A stretch of DNA of 64,000 nt from Alphaproteobacteria bacterium. Its GTDB lineage: Bacteria > Pseudomonadota > Alphaproteobacteria > Rhizobiales > Xanthobacteraceae. The notes under the pieces were generated by a model. The model was given only the letters and a program-made list of their open reading frames with translations. It was not told the DNA's origin and did no database searches. Position numbers and translations under genes: made by a program. Shown here in pieces: positions 1 to 8,167 of this stretch; position 1 is the first letter of the stretch; every line of letters begins with the position of its first letter. Where the stretch lies: contig JBBCGH010000001.1 of the NCBI GenBank assembly GCA_037200445.1, forward strand, positions 1,054,001 through 1,118,000, in the 5' to 3' direction.

Positions 1-1091
1 TCCCCGACGCGGAAAGCGAGTGCGCAGGCCGAGGGCCCATGCAGCAGGAAAAACGAGTGCGCGAAGGAATCCTTCTCGGCGTTGAGGATCAGGTTCACGT
101 CGCCCTGACGGTGCAGGGTCACATCCTTGGAGCGATGCGTTCCGACATGCGCGAAGCCCATCGCGTCGAACATGCTCGTGAGCCGCGGCCGTGCCTCGGC
201 GTCGACCGCAAACTCGATGAACTCGAAGCCATGGCAGACCGGCGCGGGCGGCGCGGCGAGCACACGCGGCGCGGCGGCTTCTCCGGCAAGCTCTTCCTCG
301 AGCAGCAACAGCGAGCGCATTGCGTCGATCGCGGTCGGGCGCGGCGGCGCGGCGCGGAATTCATCGTTGAAGATTTCGAGCGAGATCGGCCCGTTGTAAC
401 CGCTTGCCAGCACATTGCGGGTGAAGCGCGTTACCGGGAACGCGCCCTGGCCCGGGAAGAGACGGAAGTGCCGGCTCCATGAGAGCGGGTCGAGCCGCAT
501 CATCGGCGCATCGGCCAACTGGGCGAAAAAGATGCGGTCGCCGGGAATCCTGGCGATCGGCGCATCGTCGTCCTCGACCGCGAAGGTATGGAACGTGTCG
601 ACCACAAGCCCGACCGCGGGATGATCGGCCGCCTGAACGATCTTCCAGGCATGGCCGAATTTGTTCACTTGCCCGCCCCAGGCGAGCGCCTCGTAGCCGA
701 TACGGAAGCCGCGCCGAGCCGCACGTTCGCCAAGCGCGCGGAGATCCTCCGCCGCGATGCTGTCGTCCGCGATCGTATCCGGTGCGGTATTGCTGCATAC
801 CAGCATCAGGTCGGCACCGAGCTGTTCCATGACGTCGAACTTGCTCGCGGCGCGATCGAAATTCTTCGGCATGCGCGCGCGGGGTGCGGCCTCGAAATCG
901 CGGAAGGGCTGAAAAAGCAGAACGCGCAGGCCGAGATCGGCGCAGATCGTCCGCACCTCGGCGGGCGAGCCGTCGAAATACAAAAGATCGTTCTCGAAGA
1001 TCTCCACGCCGTCGAAGCCCGCAGCCGCGATCGCCTGCAGCTTTTCGACGAGCGTGCCGCCGAGCGAGACCGTGGCAATGGAGCGAAGCAT
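1..1091 (-). CDS. quiC: 3-dehydroshikimate dehydratase fused to HPPD-like domain (partial, 3' end outside window)
   Basis: The gene enters the window from the left; 363 codons are visible and no stop is reached. Residues 1-245 form a TIM-barrel sugar-phosphate-isomerase/AP-endonuclease-2 fold. E134 (YEALAWGG), D165 (VVDTFHTF), Q191 (FFAQLAD) and E239 (SLEIFND) occupy the divalent-metal ligand positions known in QuiC1/AsbF-type 3-dehydroshikimate dehydratases. Residues from about 285 start a glyoxalase-fold 4-hydroxyphenylpyruvate-dioxygenase-like domain (FEFIEFAVD, then NLILNAEKDSFA), giving the two-domain QuiC1 architecture. The reaction is 3-dehydroshikimate to protocatechuate in the cytoplasm, the last step of quinate/shikimate catabolism before the beta-ketoadipate pathway. 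It is divergent from a GntR regulator and close to a shikimate/quinate dehydrogenase. The function is inferred from architecture plus neighbours; a generic sugar-phosphate isomerase is the alternative. Confidence 0.85.
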   Translation of the reverse strand, partial: MLRSIATVSLGGTLVEKLQAIAAAGFDGVEIFENDLLYFDGSPAEVRTICADLGLRVLLFQPFRDFEAAPRARMPKNFDRAASKFDVMEQLGADLMLVCSNTAPDTIADDSIAAEDLRALGERAARRGFRIGYEALAWGGQVNKFGHAWKIVQAADHPAVGLVVDTFHTFAVEDDDAPIARIPGDRIFFAQLADAPMMRLDPLSWSRHFRLFPGQGAFPVTRFTRNVLASGYNGPISLEIFNDEFRAAPPRPTAIDAMRSLLLLEEELAGEAAAPRVLAAPPAPVCHGFEFIEFAVDAEARPRLTSMFDAMGFAHVGTHRSKDVTLHRQGDVNLILNAEKDSFAHSFFLLHGPSACALAFRVG

Positions 1092-1116
1092 CGCGACACC
1101 CTATAAAACAAGGAAC

Positions 1117-1153
1117 ATAGGAGATTATTGCAAAATCTCCTTATCCTGATAAG
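1117..1153. promoter_or_regulatory. Divergent operator region (GntR-like palindromes)
   Basis: Between quiC and the GntR gene lie AGGAGATT (1119-1126) and its exact inverted copy AATCTCCT (1134-1141), separated by 7 nt. They are followed at once by CTTATC (1140-1145) and GATAAG (1148-1153), a second perfect inverted repeat. The stretch ATAGGAGATT...AAAATCT recurs almost unchanged upstream of the dehydrogenase gene at 1921-1941. It is probably the binding site of the adjacent FCD-type GntR regulator; no binding data are available. Confidence 0.6.
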
Positions 1154-1193
1154 ACCGCTTTGGGAATGCCCTGCATGCACTCGGGAGCGGCGC

Positions 1194-1904
1194 ATGGACG
1201 CGATCACCGATCACACCGCGACGGGCGTCGCGGACGCGGCTTATAGCCGGCTGCGCACCGATATCCTCGGCGGAGAACTCCTCCCCGGCATGAAGCTCAA
1301 GCTCGACGCGCTGCGCGACCGCTACGAGGTGAGCGTCAACACGCTGCGCGAGACGCTGTCCCGGCTTGCCGCCGACGGCCTCGTCGAGGCGGAAGGACAG
1401 CGCGGCTTCACGGTCGTTCCGGCGACGCTCGCGGACCTGATCGACATCACCGAGACGCGGCGGCTGCTCGAATGCCATGCGGCGAAACTCTCAGTCGAAC
1501 GGGCGGATCTTGAATGGGAATCGCGGCTGGTCGCGGCCTACCACAAGCTCTCCAAGGCGGAGGAGCTGGTGGCGAGAGAGGGCGACAAACACGCCGAGCA
1601 GCTCGAGCGATACAACCGCGAATTCCATATTGCGCTGATTTCAGGCTGCAATTCGCGCTGGCTGCTGCACTTCCATCGCATGATGTACGACCAGAGCCTG
1701 CGTTACCGCATGCTGGCGTTCCGGGTGAAGGATTTCCCGCGCGATCAGTCGCGGCGCGAGCACAAGCAGATTCTTGTGGCGGCGCTGGCGCGCGATACCG
1801 ATACCCTTTTGGCAGTGCTCGGCACCCACATCACCAAGGGTGCCGAGATGTATGCCGAGCATGAGGCCGGCCGCGGCAAGGGCCGCCGAAAGGCGCGAAA
1901 ATGA
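1194..1904 (+). CDS. GntR family (FCD subgroup) transcriptional regulator
   Basis: This 236-residue protein has an N-terminal winged helix-turn-helix (about residues 12-75: YSRLRTDILGG, then SVNTLRETLSRLAADGLVE and QRGF) and a helical FCD effector domain. FCD metal-ligand-like histidines are visible in NREFHIAL, RREHKQI and LGTHITKGAE. The ATG at 1194 is chosen because an in-frame upstream start would extend into the operator palindromes and the HTH begins right after this ATG. It is divergent from quiC and co-oriented with the shikimate/quinate dehydrogenase and importer. It probably represses both, with a pathway intermediate as inducer; the ligand is inferred from context only. Confidence 0.88.
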   Translation: MDAITDHTATGVADAAYSRLRTDILGGELLPGMKLKLDALRDRYEVSVNTLRETLSRLAADGLVEAEGQRGFTVVPATLADLIDITETRRLLECHAAKLSVERADLEWESRLVAAYHKLSKAEELVAREGDKHAEQLERYNREFHIALISGCNSRWLLHFHRMMYDQSLRYRMLAFRVKDFPRDQSRREHKQILVAALARDTDTLLAVLGTHITKGAEMYAEHEAGRGKGRRKARK

Positions 1905-1920
1905 CGGTCTGCGATGCAGA

Positions 1921-1958
1921 ATAGGAGATTGACGAAAATCTAGGAGATAATGTAGGAG
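1921..1958 (+). promoter_or_regulatory. Second copy of the GntR-like operator
   Basis: ATAGGAGATT (1921-1930), a 4-nt gap, then AAAATCT (1935-1941), repeats the motif at 1117-1138 with one base less spacing. It is followed by two further direct GGAG half-motifs (1943-1946 and 1955-1958). It lies about 30 bp upstream of the dehydrogenase start, where a repressor would block an internal promoter. Confidence 0.55.
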
Positions 1959-1988
1959 GCCCGACAAAGGGCGAGTGGGAGAGGCGTG

Positions 1989-2891
1989 ATGGGAAAGGCG
2001 GCGCGTGCCGCGGTGGAGATGGGGCGCGCGGCCTCGAAGCCGGCGCAGCGCTTTCTGCTTGGGCTGATTGGCTCGCCGATCATGAGTTCGGCCGCACCTG
2101 CGATGCACGAGGCCGCCGCCGTTGCGCTAGGCCTAAGCGCCTACTATCGCCTGATCGACATGCCCGGCGCCGACCAGGTGAAGCTCAAGGCGATGCTGGA
2201 TGGCGTCCGGCTCCTCGGCTTCTCCGGCGTCAACGTGACCTTCCCCTACAAGGAAATGGTCATTCCGCTGCTCGATACGCTCGCGCCCGGCGCCGCAACG
2301 GTCGGCGCCGTGAACACCGTTGTGGTGCGCGACGGCAAGCTCACCGGCCACAACACCGACGCAACCGGCTTCGCGGCAGGCTTCAAGGCGGTGCTCGGCA
2401 GTCCGAGCGACAGGCCGGTCGTGCTGGTCGGTGCCGGCGGTGTCGGGCGCGCGATCGGCTTCGCGATGGCCGAGCTTGGCGCGCGCACGCTGCGTATTGT
2501 CGACACCGATGCCGGCAAGGCAAACGCGCTGGCGGCGCGCCTGTGCGATCGCATGAACACGGAAGTGTGCGACAACATCGCGCAGGCGCTCGATGGCGCA
2601 GGCGGCGTCATCAACGGAACGCCGATTGGTATGCTGCCCAACCGCGACAGCCCGGTGCCGCGCGAGCTGCTGCACGCGGACCTCTTTGTCGCCGACGCCG
2701 TCTACACGCCGCTCTGGACGCCGCTGCTGCAGGCAGCGCGCGCCAAGGGCTGCCGTGTCATGACCGGCCGCGAGCTTTGCATCCATCAGGCGGCCGACGC
2801 GTTCCGGCTGTTCACCGGCCTCGAAGGCTCACTCGAGCGCATCGGTGCGGCCTTCGACGCCGTTATCGCCAAGCGCAACGAGCCTCGTTAA
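1989..2891 (+). CDS. Shikimate/quinate dehydrogenase family protein (AroE-like, NAD-type)
   Basis: This 300-residue protein has the AroE layout: substrate domain with NVTFPYK (K88, catalytic lysine) and HNTDATGF (D124, catalytic aspartate), then a Rossmann domain with GAGGVG at 148-153. After the second Rossmann strand the sequence is RIVDTD. Biosynthetic NADP-dependent AroE has an N-R-T motif here; an acidic D172 is typical of NAD-dependent catabolic quinate/shikimate dehydrogenases. It likely oxidises quinate and/or shikimate to 3-dehydroquinate/3-dehydroshikimate for QuiC. A GTG directly before the ATG (1986) is an equally possible start; GGGAGAGG precedes both. It is the first enzyme gene of an operon continuing into the ABC importer. 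Confidence 0.85.
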   Translation: MGKAARAAVEMGRAASKPAQRFLLGLIGSPIMSSAAPAMHEAAAVALGLSAYYRLIDMPGADQVKLKAMLDGVRLLGFSGVNVTFPYKEMVIPLLDTLAPGAATVGAVNTVVVRDGKLTGHNTDATGFAAGFKAVLGSPSDRPVVLVGAGGVGRAIGFAMAELGARTLRIVDTDAGKANALAARLCDRMNTEVCDNIAQALDGAGGVINGTPIGMLPNRDSPVPRELLHADLFVADAVYTPLWTPLLQAARAKGCRVMTGRELCIHQAADAFRLFTGLEGSLERIGAAFDAVIAKRNEPR

Positions 2892-2918
2892 GCTGTTCCA
2901 ATCAAAGGGAGGAATGAA

Positions 2919-4058
2919 ATGAAAAAAAGGATGTTCATTGCGGCTGCGTTCGCGACCGCGTTTGCGGGCAGCGCGCTGGCGCAATCGGGCCCGGTGAATT
3001 TCGCCTTCATCGGCGAGCTCTCCGGCGCGGGCGCCGTGTCCTCGACCAATTTCCGCGATGGCGCGCTGATGGCGATCGATGAGATCAACGCCAAGGGCGG
3101 GCTGCTCGGCCGCAAGATCGAGTTGAAGCAATACGACACGCAGACCAACCCCGGCACCGCGCGCTCGCAGATGCAAAAAGCGATCGACGAAGAGCCGTAT
3201 GTGGTGCTCGGCCCGATCTTCTCCGGCATCGTCAAGGTCTCGATGATGCTCGCCGAGCAGGCCGAGACCCCGATGGTGATGGGCGGCGAGGCGAGCGACC
3301 TCACACAGCAAGGCGCGAAGTATTTGTTCCGCACTTCGTTCGGCCAGCAGGTCTCGATGCCGAAGATCGCGAACTACATGCGCGACGTCGTGAAGGCGAA
3401 GAACGTCGCGGTGGTGTGGGTGAACAACGACTTCGGGAAGGGCGGGCGCGACAACTTCAAGAAGGAAATGGACTCGCGCGGCATCAAGGTCGTCGCCGAC
3501 CTGTCGACCGAATCCGGCCAGACCGACTTCGCCGCGGACGTCGTCAAGGCGAAGGCCGCGAATGCGGAGGCGATCTTCGTTTACGTCAACGAGGAGGAGA
3601 GCGCGCGCTTCCTGCGCGAGGCGCGCAAGCAGGGCGTCAGCGTCCCGCTGATCGGCGAGACCACGCTGCTCGGGCAGAAGGTGATCGATCTTGCGGGCGA
3701 CGCGGCGAACGGCGCGCGCGGGCATGTCGGCCTCTCCGCGGACATTCCGGTGCCGGCGGTTGCCGAGTTCAAGAACAAGTTCAACGCGCGCTTCAAGTAC
3801 GTGCCCGACCACAACGGCATCAAGGGCTACACCGGCGTCTACGCAATCGCGTATGCGACCAAGAAGCTCGGCAAGTTCGACCGCAAGGCGCTCGCGGCTT
3901 CGCTGCACGGCATGACGATCTCGCCGAAGGACGAGCCGGGCATCCTGCTCGAGACGACGTGGGATGCGAAGGGCGACATCGATCGCATCAGCTACGTCGC
4001 CGAAGTCGTCAACGGCAAGCAGACCATCACCGGCGAGCTGCCGAAGCTGGGGAAGTGA
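2919..4058 (+). CDS. Liv/HAAT-type ABC transporter substrate-binding protein
   Basis: This 379-residue periplasmic protein has a Sec signal peptide (MKKRMFIAAAFATAFAGSALA, cleaved before Q22). The type I periplasmic-binding fold of the LivK/AmiC family follows (FAFIGELSGAGAVSS, INAKGGLLGRKIEL, GPIFSGIVKVSMMLAEQ). AGGGAGGA precedes the ATG. It lies 27 nt after the dehydrogenase and upstream of a complete livHMGF set. The family binds amino acids, amides, urea or aromatic acids. Given the operon, shikimate, quinate or a related hydroxyaromatic acid is the best guess, but the ligand cannot be read from sequence. Confidence 0.9.
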   Translation: MKKRMFIAAAFATAFAGSALAQSGPVNFAFIGELSGAGAVSSTNFRDGALMAIDEINAKGGLLGRKIELKQYDTQTNPGTARSQMQKAIDEEPYVVLGPIFSGIVKVSMMLAEQAETPMVMGGEASDLTQQGAKYLFRTSFGQQVSMPKIANYMRDVVKAKNVAVVWVNNDFGKGGRDNFKKEMDSRGIKVVADLSTESGQTDFAADVVKAKAANAEAIFVYVNEEESARFLREARKQGVSVPLIGETTLLGQKVIDLAGDAANGARGHVGLSADIPVPAVAEFKNKFNARFKYVPDHNGIKGYTGVYAIAYATKKLGKFDRKALAASLHGMTISPKDEPGILLETTWDAKGDIDRISYVAEVVNGKQTITGELPKLGK

Positions 4059-4078
4059 CAAGGCGTAGCTCTCTCCTT

Positions 4079-4186
4079 CGTCATCGCCCGCGAAGGCGGG
4101 CGATCCAGTAACCGCAAGTCGCGAGTGCGGGGCATGAGTCTCTCCGGCGGTGTCTACTGGGTGCCCCGCCTTCGCGGGGCATGACG
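4079..4186. repeat. REP/BIME-like palindromic pair
   Basis: Two inverted hairpin units lie between livK and livH. The first is CGTCAT with stem ATCGCCCGC/GCGGGCGAT (4083-4104) followed by CCAGTA (4105-4110). The second is TACTGG (4155-4160) with stem TGCCCCGC/GCGGGGCA (4162-4181) ending ATGACG. The two units are mirror images, as in bacterial interspersed mosaic elements. A related pair lies at 22716-22790. Its position between binding-protein and membrane genes may help uncouple their expression. Confidence 0.8.
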
Positions 4187-4204
4187 AAAGCGGGGCGACG
4201 TACC

Positions 4205-5080
4205 ATGGCCGACTTCATCCAGCTTCTCGTGGCCGGGCTCGCGACCGGCGGCATTTACGCCCTGGTCGCGATCGGCTTCACGCTGCTGTGGCAGACCTCG
4301 CAGACCATCAATTTCGCGCAGGGCGAATTCGTCATGCTCCCTGCGTTCTTCGTCCTGATCGCGATGGGGGCGGGCGTGCCGTTCTGGGGCGCGGTTACCA
4401 TCGGCATTCTGGCATCCGCGATCGTGCTCGGCGTTCTGTTCAAGCGCCTGCTGGTCGATCCGATGATCCGGCATGGCGTGCTGCCGCTCGCGATCGCCAC
4501 CATGGCGCTTGCGCTGTTTCTGAGGGAGGCCGTGAAGGACTTCTACGGCGCGGAGGCGCAGCCGTTTCCGCCGCTCGCGGCCGACATCAATGTGTCGTTT
4601 CTCGGCGCGACGGTCGCGGTGCAGAGCCTGATCGTGCTGGCGATCGCGCTCGGCGCGGTTATCGCGCTGCAGCTCTTCCTCAACCGCACACGCAACGGCC
4701 GGATGATGCAGGCGACCGCGCAGAACCCGAATGTCGCGCGCATTCTCGGCATCCCGGTCGACCGCATGATCCTCATTGCTTTCATCATCAACGCGGTACT
4801 GGCGGCGCTTGCCTCCACGCTGGTCACGCCGATCTATCTGGCGAAATTTTCCAACGGTGAATATCTCGGCATCGCGGCCTTCATCGCGGCGATCGTCGGC
4901 GGTTTCAACCAGGTGCGCGGCGCGATCGTCGGCGGTCTGCTGCTCGGCGTGGTCGACAACTTCGCGGCGGCTTATCTTTCAGCCCAGTACCGTGCCGCAA
5001 TCCCGCTCCTGCTGCTGATCCTGGTGATCCTGTTCCGTCCGCAGGGCCTGCTCGGCCGGATCGAGGAACGCACGGTATGA
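4205..5080 (+). CDS. Liv-type ABC transporter permease LivH
   Basis: This 291-residue hydrophobic protein (MADFIQLLVAGLATGGIYALV) has the LivH signatures QTINFAQGEFVML and the cytoplasmic coupling loop (RNGRMMQATAQNPNVARILGI). About eight membrane segments are expected. The ATG at 4205 is preferred; an in-frame ATG at 4181 lies inside the REP palindrome. It pairs with LivM (ATGA overlap at 5077-5080) as the heterodimeric inner-membrane channel of the first importer. Confidence 0.92.
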   Translation: MADFIQLLVAGLATGGIYALVAIGFTLLWQTSQTINFAQGEFVMLPAFFVLIAMGAGVPFWGAVTIGILASAIVLGVLFKRLLVDPMIRHGVLPLAIATMALALFLREAVKDFYGAEAQPFPPLAADINVSFLGATVAVQSLIVLAIALGAVIALQLFLNRTRNGRMMQATAQNPNVARILGIPVDRMILIAFIINAVLAALASTLVTPIYLAKFSNGEYLGIAAFIAAIVGGFNQVRGAIVGGLLLGVVDNFAAAYLSAQYRAAIPLLLLILVILFRPQGLLGRIEERTV

Positions 5081-6054
5081 ACCGCCGCGTTCTCGGCGTG
5101 CTCGCGGGCCTCGTCGTCGTGGCGGGGCTGATTGCAGCCCCGTTCGGGCTCAAGCCATACGGCATTTACATCCTCACGCTCTGGGCCGTGACGACCATCG
5201 CGGCGATCGGGCTGAACCTCACGCTCGGCTATGCGGGCCAGATCTCGCTCGCGCAGGGCGCCTTCGTGGGCATCGGCGCCTATGCGGCCGCGCTGCTCAC
5301 CACGCGCGGGTGGCCGCTCGGTTCGGCTTACGTGATCGCCGCCGTCGCATGCTTCGCGATCGGCTGGCTGCTCGGCTACCCGGCGCTGCGCGTACAGCAC
5401 CACTACCTCGCCTTCGTCACGCTCGCGTTCTCGACGCTCGTCTACCTCGTGTTCCGCAACGAGGAATGGATCACCGGCGGCATCTACGGTATCAGCAACA
5501 TTCCGCGGCCGAGCCTGTTCGGCTATCTCTTACGCACGCCGCGCGACTTCTATTATTTCTGTCTCGCCAACCTGGCGCTCGTTTCGCTCGCCGCCTGGTG
5601 GCTGATCCGTTCGCCCTGGGGCCGTGCCTTCGTGGCGCTACGCGAAAATCCGCTGCGCGCGCTGTCGCTCGGCGTCGACACGCGACGCTATACGTTGATG
5701 GCCTTCGCGCTCGGCGCAGGGCTCGGCGGGATTTCCGGCGTGCTCTATGCGCCGCTCGTCCAATACATCGATCCGACGCCGTTTTCGCTTTTGCTCTCGC
5801 TCAACCTGCTGCTGATGGTGATCGTCGGCGGCTCCGGTTATTTCTTCGGTCCGTTTGTCGGCGCGATTATCGCCGTCCTGTTGCCCGAATGGCTGCAGGC
5901 CGCGTCGAAGTACTATCTTTTCTATTATGCCGCCTTTGTGATGGTGCTGCTGATTGTCAGCCCGAGCGGCATCATCGGTTTCTTCGAGAAACGCTTCACA
6001 ACAGCGCGCAAAACCGAGCCGCCCGCGACTGCCACGGAACCGAAGGTGGCGTGA
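5077..6054 (+). CDS. Liv-type ABC transporter permease LivM
   Basis: This 325-residue inner-membrane protein has the LivM hallmarks [25 protein letters not shown] and the coupling-helix region [21 protein letters not shown]. The C-terminal tail (about residues 310-325) is charged and cytoplasmic. Translational coupling is evident on both sides: ATGA overlap with livH and a one-base overlap (TGATG) with livG. It forms the translocation pore with LivH. Confidence 0.92.
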   Translation: MNRRVLGVLAGLVVVAGLIAAPFGLKPYGIYILTLWAVTTIAAIGLNLTLGYAGQISLAQGAFVGIGAYAAALLTTRGWPLGSAYVIAAVACFAIGWLLGYPALRVQHHYLAFVTLAFSTLVYLVFRNEEWITGGIYGISNIPRPSLFGYLLRTPRDFYYFCLANLALVSLAAWWLIRSPWGRAFVALRENPLRALSLGVDTRRYTLMAFALGAGLGGISGVLYAPLVQYIDPTPFSLLLSLNLLLMVIVGGSGYFFGPFVGAIIAVLLPEWLQAASKYYLFYYAAFVMVLLIVSPSGIIGFFEKRFTTARKTEPPATATEPKVA

Positions 6055-6791
6055 TGGCGGTCCTCGAAGTCCGCGACCTCTCCAAGCAATTCGGCGGCAT
6101 CCACGCGGTCGAAGGCGTCTCGTTCGACGTGAACGAGGGTGAGATCCTCGGCATCATCGGGCCGAACGGCTCCGGCAAGTCGACGCTGTTCAACTGTATT
6201 CTCGGCCAGCTTCAGCCGAGTGCGGGCGAGGTGCGGCTCGACGGCCAAGCCGTCACCGGCATGCGGCCGTGCGATCTCAACCGGCTCGGCGTCAGCCGCA
6301 CGTTCCAGCTGCTGCAGGTTTTTCCCGAACTCACGGTTCGGGAAAACCTCATCCTTGCCGCTCAGGAGCACAAAGGCTCGATGGTCACGCGCCTGTTCGG
6401 CGCACGTGACGTCGGCCTCACCGCCGATGCCGACCGCATGATCGAATTTTTCCGGCTGGGTCACCTCGCCGACGCCAAGGCCGGGGGCCTGAGCTACGGG
6501 CAGCAGAAGCTGCTCGATGCCGCGATGGCGTTCATGGCGGGACCGCGCCTCGTGCTGCTCGACGAGCCGGCCGGCGGCGTGAACCTCACGATGCTGGCGA
6601 ACCTGCGCGACCGGCTCGAGGCGATCAACCGCGAGGGCGCGACCTTCGTGGTGATCGAGCACAACATGGAATTCGTGATGTCGCTCTGCTCGCGCATCGT
6701 GGTGCTGGCCGAAGGCCGCATCATCGCGGAAGGCAAGCCCGAAACCGTGCGGCAGGATCCCAAAGTCATCGAGGCGTACCTTGGCCACTGA
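6054..6791 (+). CDS. Liv-type ABC transporter ATP-binding protein LivG
   Basis: This 245-residue ABC ATPase has Walker [10 protein letters not shown], the LivG-specific segment [22 protein letters not shown], signature LSYGQQK, Walker [13 protein letters not shown] and the H-loop histidine (VVIEHNMEF). It carries the BCA_ABC_TP C-terminal extension typical of LivG ([16 protein letters not shown]). Its start overlaps the livM stop by one base and its end overlaps the TTG start of livF. It powers the first importer. Confidence 0.93.
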   Translation: MAVLEVRDLSKQFGGIHAVEGVSFDVNEGEILGIIGPNGSGKSTLFNCILGQLQPSAGEVRLDGQAVTGMRPCDLNRLGVSRTFQLLQVFPELTVRENLILAAQEHKGSMVTRLFGARDVGLTADADRMIEFFRLGHLADAKAGGLSYGQQKLLDAAMAFMAGPRLVLLDEPAGGVNLTMLANLRDRLEAINREGATFVVIEHNMEFVMSLCSRIVVLAEGRIIAEGKPETVRQDPKVIEAYLGH

Positions 6792-7518
6792 CATCCTCAC
6801 GCTCGACGAGGTCGTCGCCGGTTACGGCAAGATGACCATCCTGCATGGCACGACGTGCTCGGTCGCGCGTGGTGCGATCACCACCGTGATCGGCCCGAAC
6901 GGCGCCGGGAAGTCCACCATGTTCAAGACCGTGTTCGGCATGCTGCCGGCGCGCTCGGGGCGCGTTCTGTTCGAAGGCGCCGAGATCACGAATTTGCCGC
7001 CGCGCGATCTGCTCGCGCGCGGCATCTCCTACGTGCCGCAGGGCCGCAACATCTTTCCTGAGCTATCGGTGCGCCACAATCTGGAGCTTGGTGCCGTGAT
7101 GGCGCCGGCGGGCTTCGATCTCGCAGGCCGCATGGAGGCCGCAATGGGGCGCTTCCCGGTGCTGCGCCGCAAGGCCGATCATCAGGCGTCCACGCTTTCC
7201 GGCGGCGAGCAGAAGATACTGGAGATCGCGCGCTCGCTCCTGCTCGAGCCGAAGCTGATGCTGATCGACGAGCCCTCGATCGGTCTCTCGCCGATCATGG
7301 TCAACGAGCTGTTCGCCTTGCTCACCGAGATGCGCGACCGCGGTATCACGGTGCTGCTGATCGAGCAGAACGCGAAGCGCGCGCTCGATTCCTCCGACTA
7401 CGGCATCGTGCTCGAGCTTGGCCGCACGCGCATCGCCGACACCGCGAAGAGCATCCTCAGCGACCCGCGCATCGGTCAGCTGTTCCTCGGCGGCGGGCTG
7501 CAGGAGAAGGCGGGGTAA
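6781..7518 (+). CDS. Liv-type ABC transporter ATP-binding protein LivF
   Basis: This 245-residue ATPase has Walker A GPNGAGKST, LivF-typical GISYVPQGRNIFPELSVRHNLELG, signature LSGGEQK, Walker B LMLIDEPSIGLSP and H-loop region VLLIEQNAKRAL (Gln-Asn at the usual Glu-His/Gln position, as in many LivF proteins). TTG at 6781, inside the end of livG, is the most upstream start keeping the first beta-strand (ILTLDEVVAGYG); no ATG occurs before the Walker A strand except one at 6832. It is the last gene of the first operon. Confidence 0.9.
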   Translation: MATDILTLDEVVAGYGKMTILHGTTCSVARGAITTVIGPNGAGKSTMFKTVFGMLPARSGRVLFEGAEITNLPPRDLLARGISYVPQGRNIFPELSVRHNLELGAVMAPAGFDLAGRMEAAMGRFPVLRRKADHQASTLSGGEQKILEIARSLLLEPKLMLIDEPSIGLSPIMVNELFALLTEMRDRGITVLLIEQNAKRALDSSDYGIVLELGRTRIADTAKSILSDPRIGQLFLGGGLQEKAG

Positions 7519-7524
7519 CCGTAG

Positions 7525-7631
7525 CCTCATGCTGAGGAGCGAGCGCGGCGAGCGTCTCGAAGGATGGCAACACGCTCGGAGCTTTTGGCCGTCCTTCGAG
7601 ACGCACCCTTCGGGCGCTCCTCAGGACGAGG
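7525..7631. repeat. Long imperfect inverted repeat (CCTCAT...CGAGG family)
   Basis: CCTCATGCTGAGGAGC at the left is mirrored by GCTCCTCAGGACGAGG at the right, with GCGTCTCGAAGGAT facing GTCCTTCGAGACGC inside. This is an about 105-bp palindromic intergenic element directly after livF. A decayed copy is seen at 24515-24572. This repeat type is familiar from rhizobial genomes; no coding content. Confidence 0.75.
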
Positions 7632-7638
7632 TCTTCCC

Positions 7639-7679
7639 AAAAAAGTGTGACCCGCTCCGACGGGGACTGTCGGAGCGGG
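7639..7679 (-). terminator. Rho-independent terminator of the small secreted-protein gene
   Basis: A perfect 11-bp stem, CCCGCTCCGAC (7651-7661) and GTCGGAGCGGG (7669-7679), lies 75 bp beyond the stop of the minus-strand gene at 7755. On that strand it is followed after 6 nt by six thymines (plus-strand AAAAAA at 7639-7644). Confidence 0.6.
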
Positions 7680-7754
7680 CCATTTCAACCGGCGCGGGGG
7701 TGGAAGGGGGGCGGACGCGCCGATCGAGCTTTGAAACTCCTTGCCCCGGTAAAC

Positions 7755-8030
7755 TCAGTAGAGGTCGCAGACCTTCACGGAACCGCGGTAGTTGCCCCAG
7801 TTGTCGTACCGGGCAACCCAGCGGCAACCCGCCGGTGCGCCAACATAGCCGTAGCCGGGAGCGGTGGCCGCGTAGGCCGCGCCTGCGACGACACCCGCCG
7901 CAATCCCGAGGCCGATCGCCGGGCCCCAGCCGCCTTTCCAGGCCTTTGCTTCGCTCGGAGCGGCGAGAACGCCCGCGGTCAGCGTCAGAGCGGCAAGCGT
8001 ACCCGCCGCGAGCTTGGTGAACTTAGTCAT
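7755..8030 (-). CDS. Small secreted Gly/Ala-rich hypothetical protein
   Basis: This 91-residue protein begins with a clear Sec signal peptide (MTKFTKLAAGTLAALTLTAGVLA, cut near APSEAKA). It continues with a short hydrophobic Gly/Ala stretch (IGLGIAAGVVAGAAYAA) and an aromatic/cysteine tail with C69 (CRWVARYDNWGNYRGS) and C88 (VCDLY), which could form a disulphide. Such proteins are common and uncharacterised in Hyphomicrobiales; it is probably periplasmic or surface associated. It is a single gene with its own terminator at 7639-7679. No function is assigned. Confidence 0.75.
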   Translation of the reverse strand: MTKFTKLAAGTLAALTLTAGVLAAPSEAKAWKGGWGPAIGLGIAAGVVAGAAYAATAPGYGYVGAPAGCRWVARYDNWGNYRGSVKVCDLY

Positions 8031-8167
8031 GTCGTCCCATCCCTGGGTTTTTGATGTGAGGGCCGTTGGGCCCGGTCATGCCAGTTAGTCGCGCGCCCCG
8101 GTGGCCCGGTTCACGGGATTCGGCAAAGAATCAGTTCTGGTGCAAATTCAGCGGGTTAGCGGGTCGA

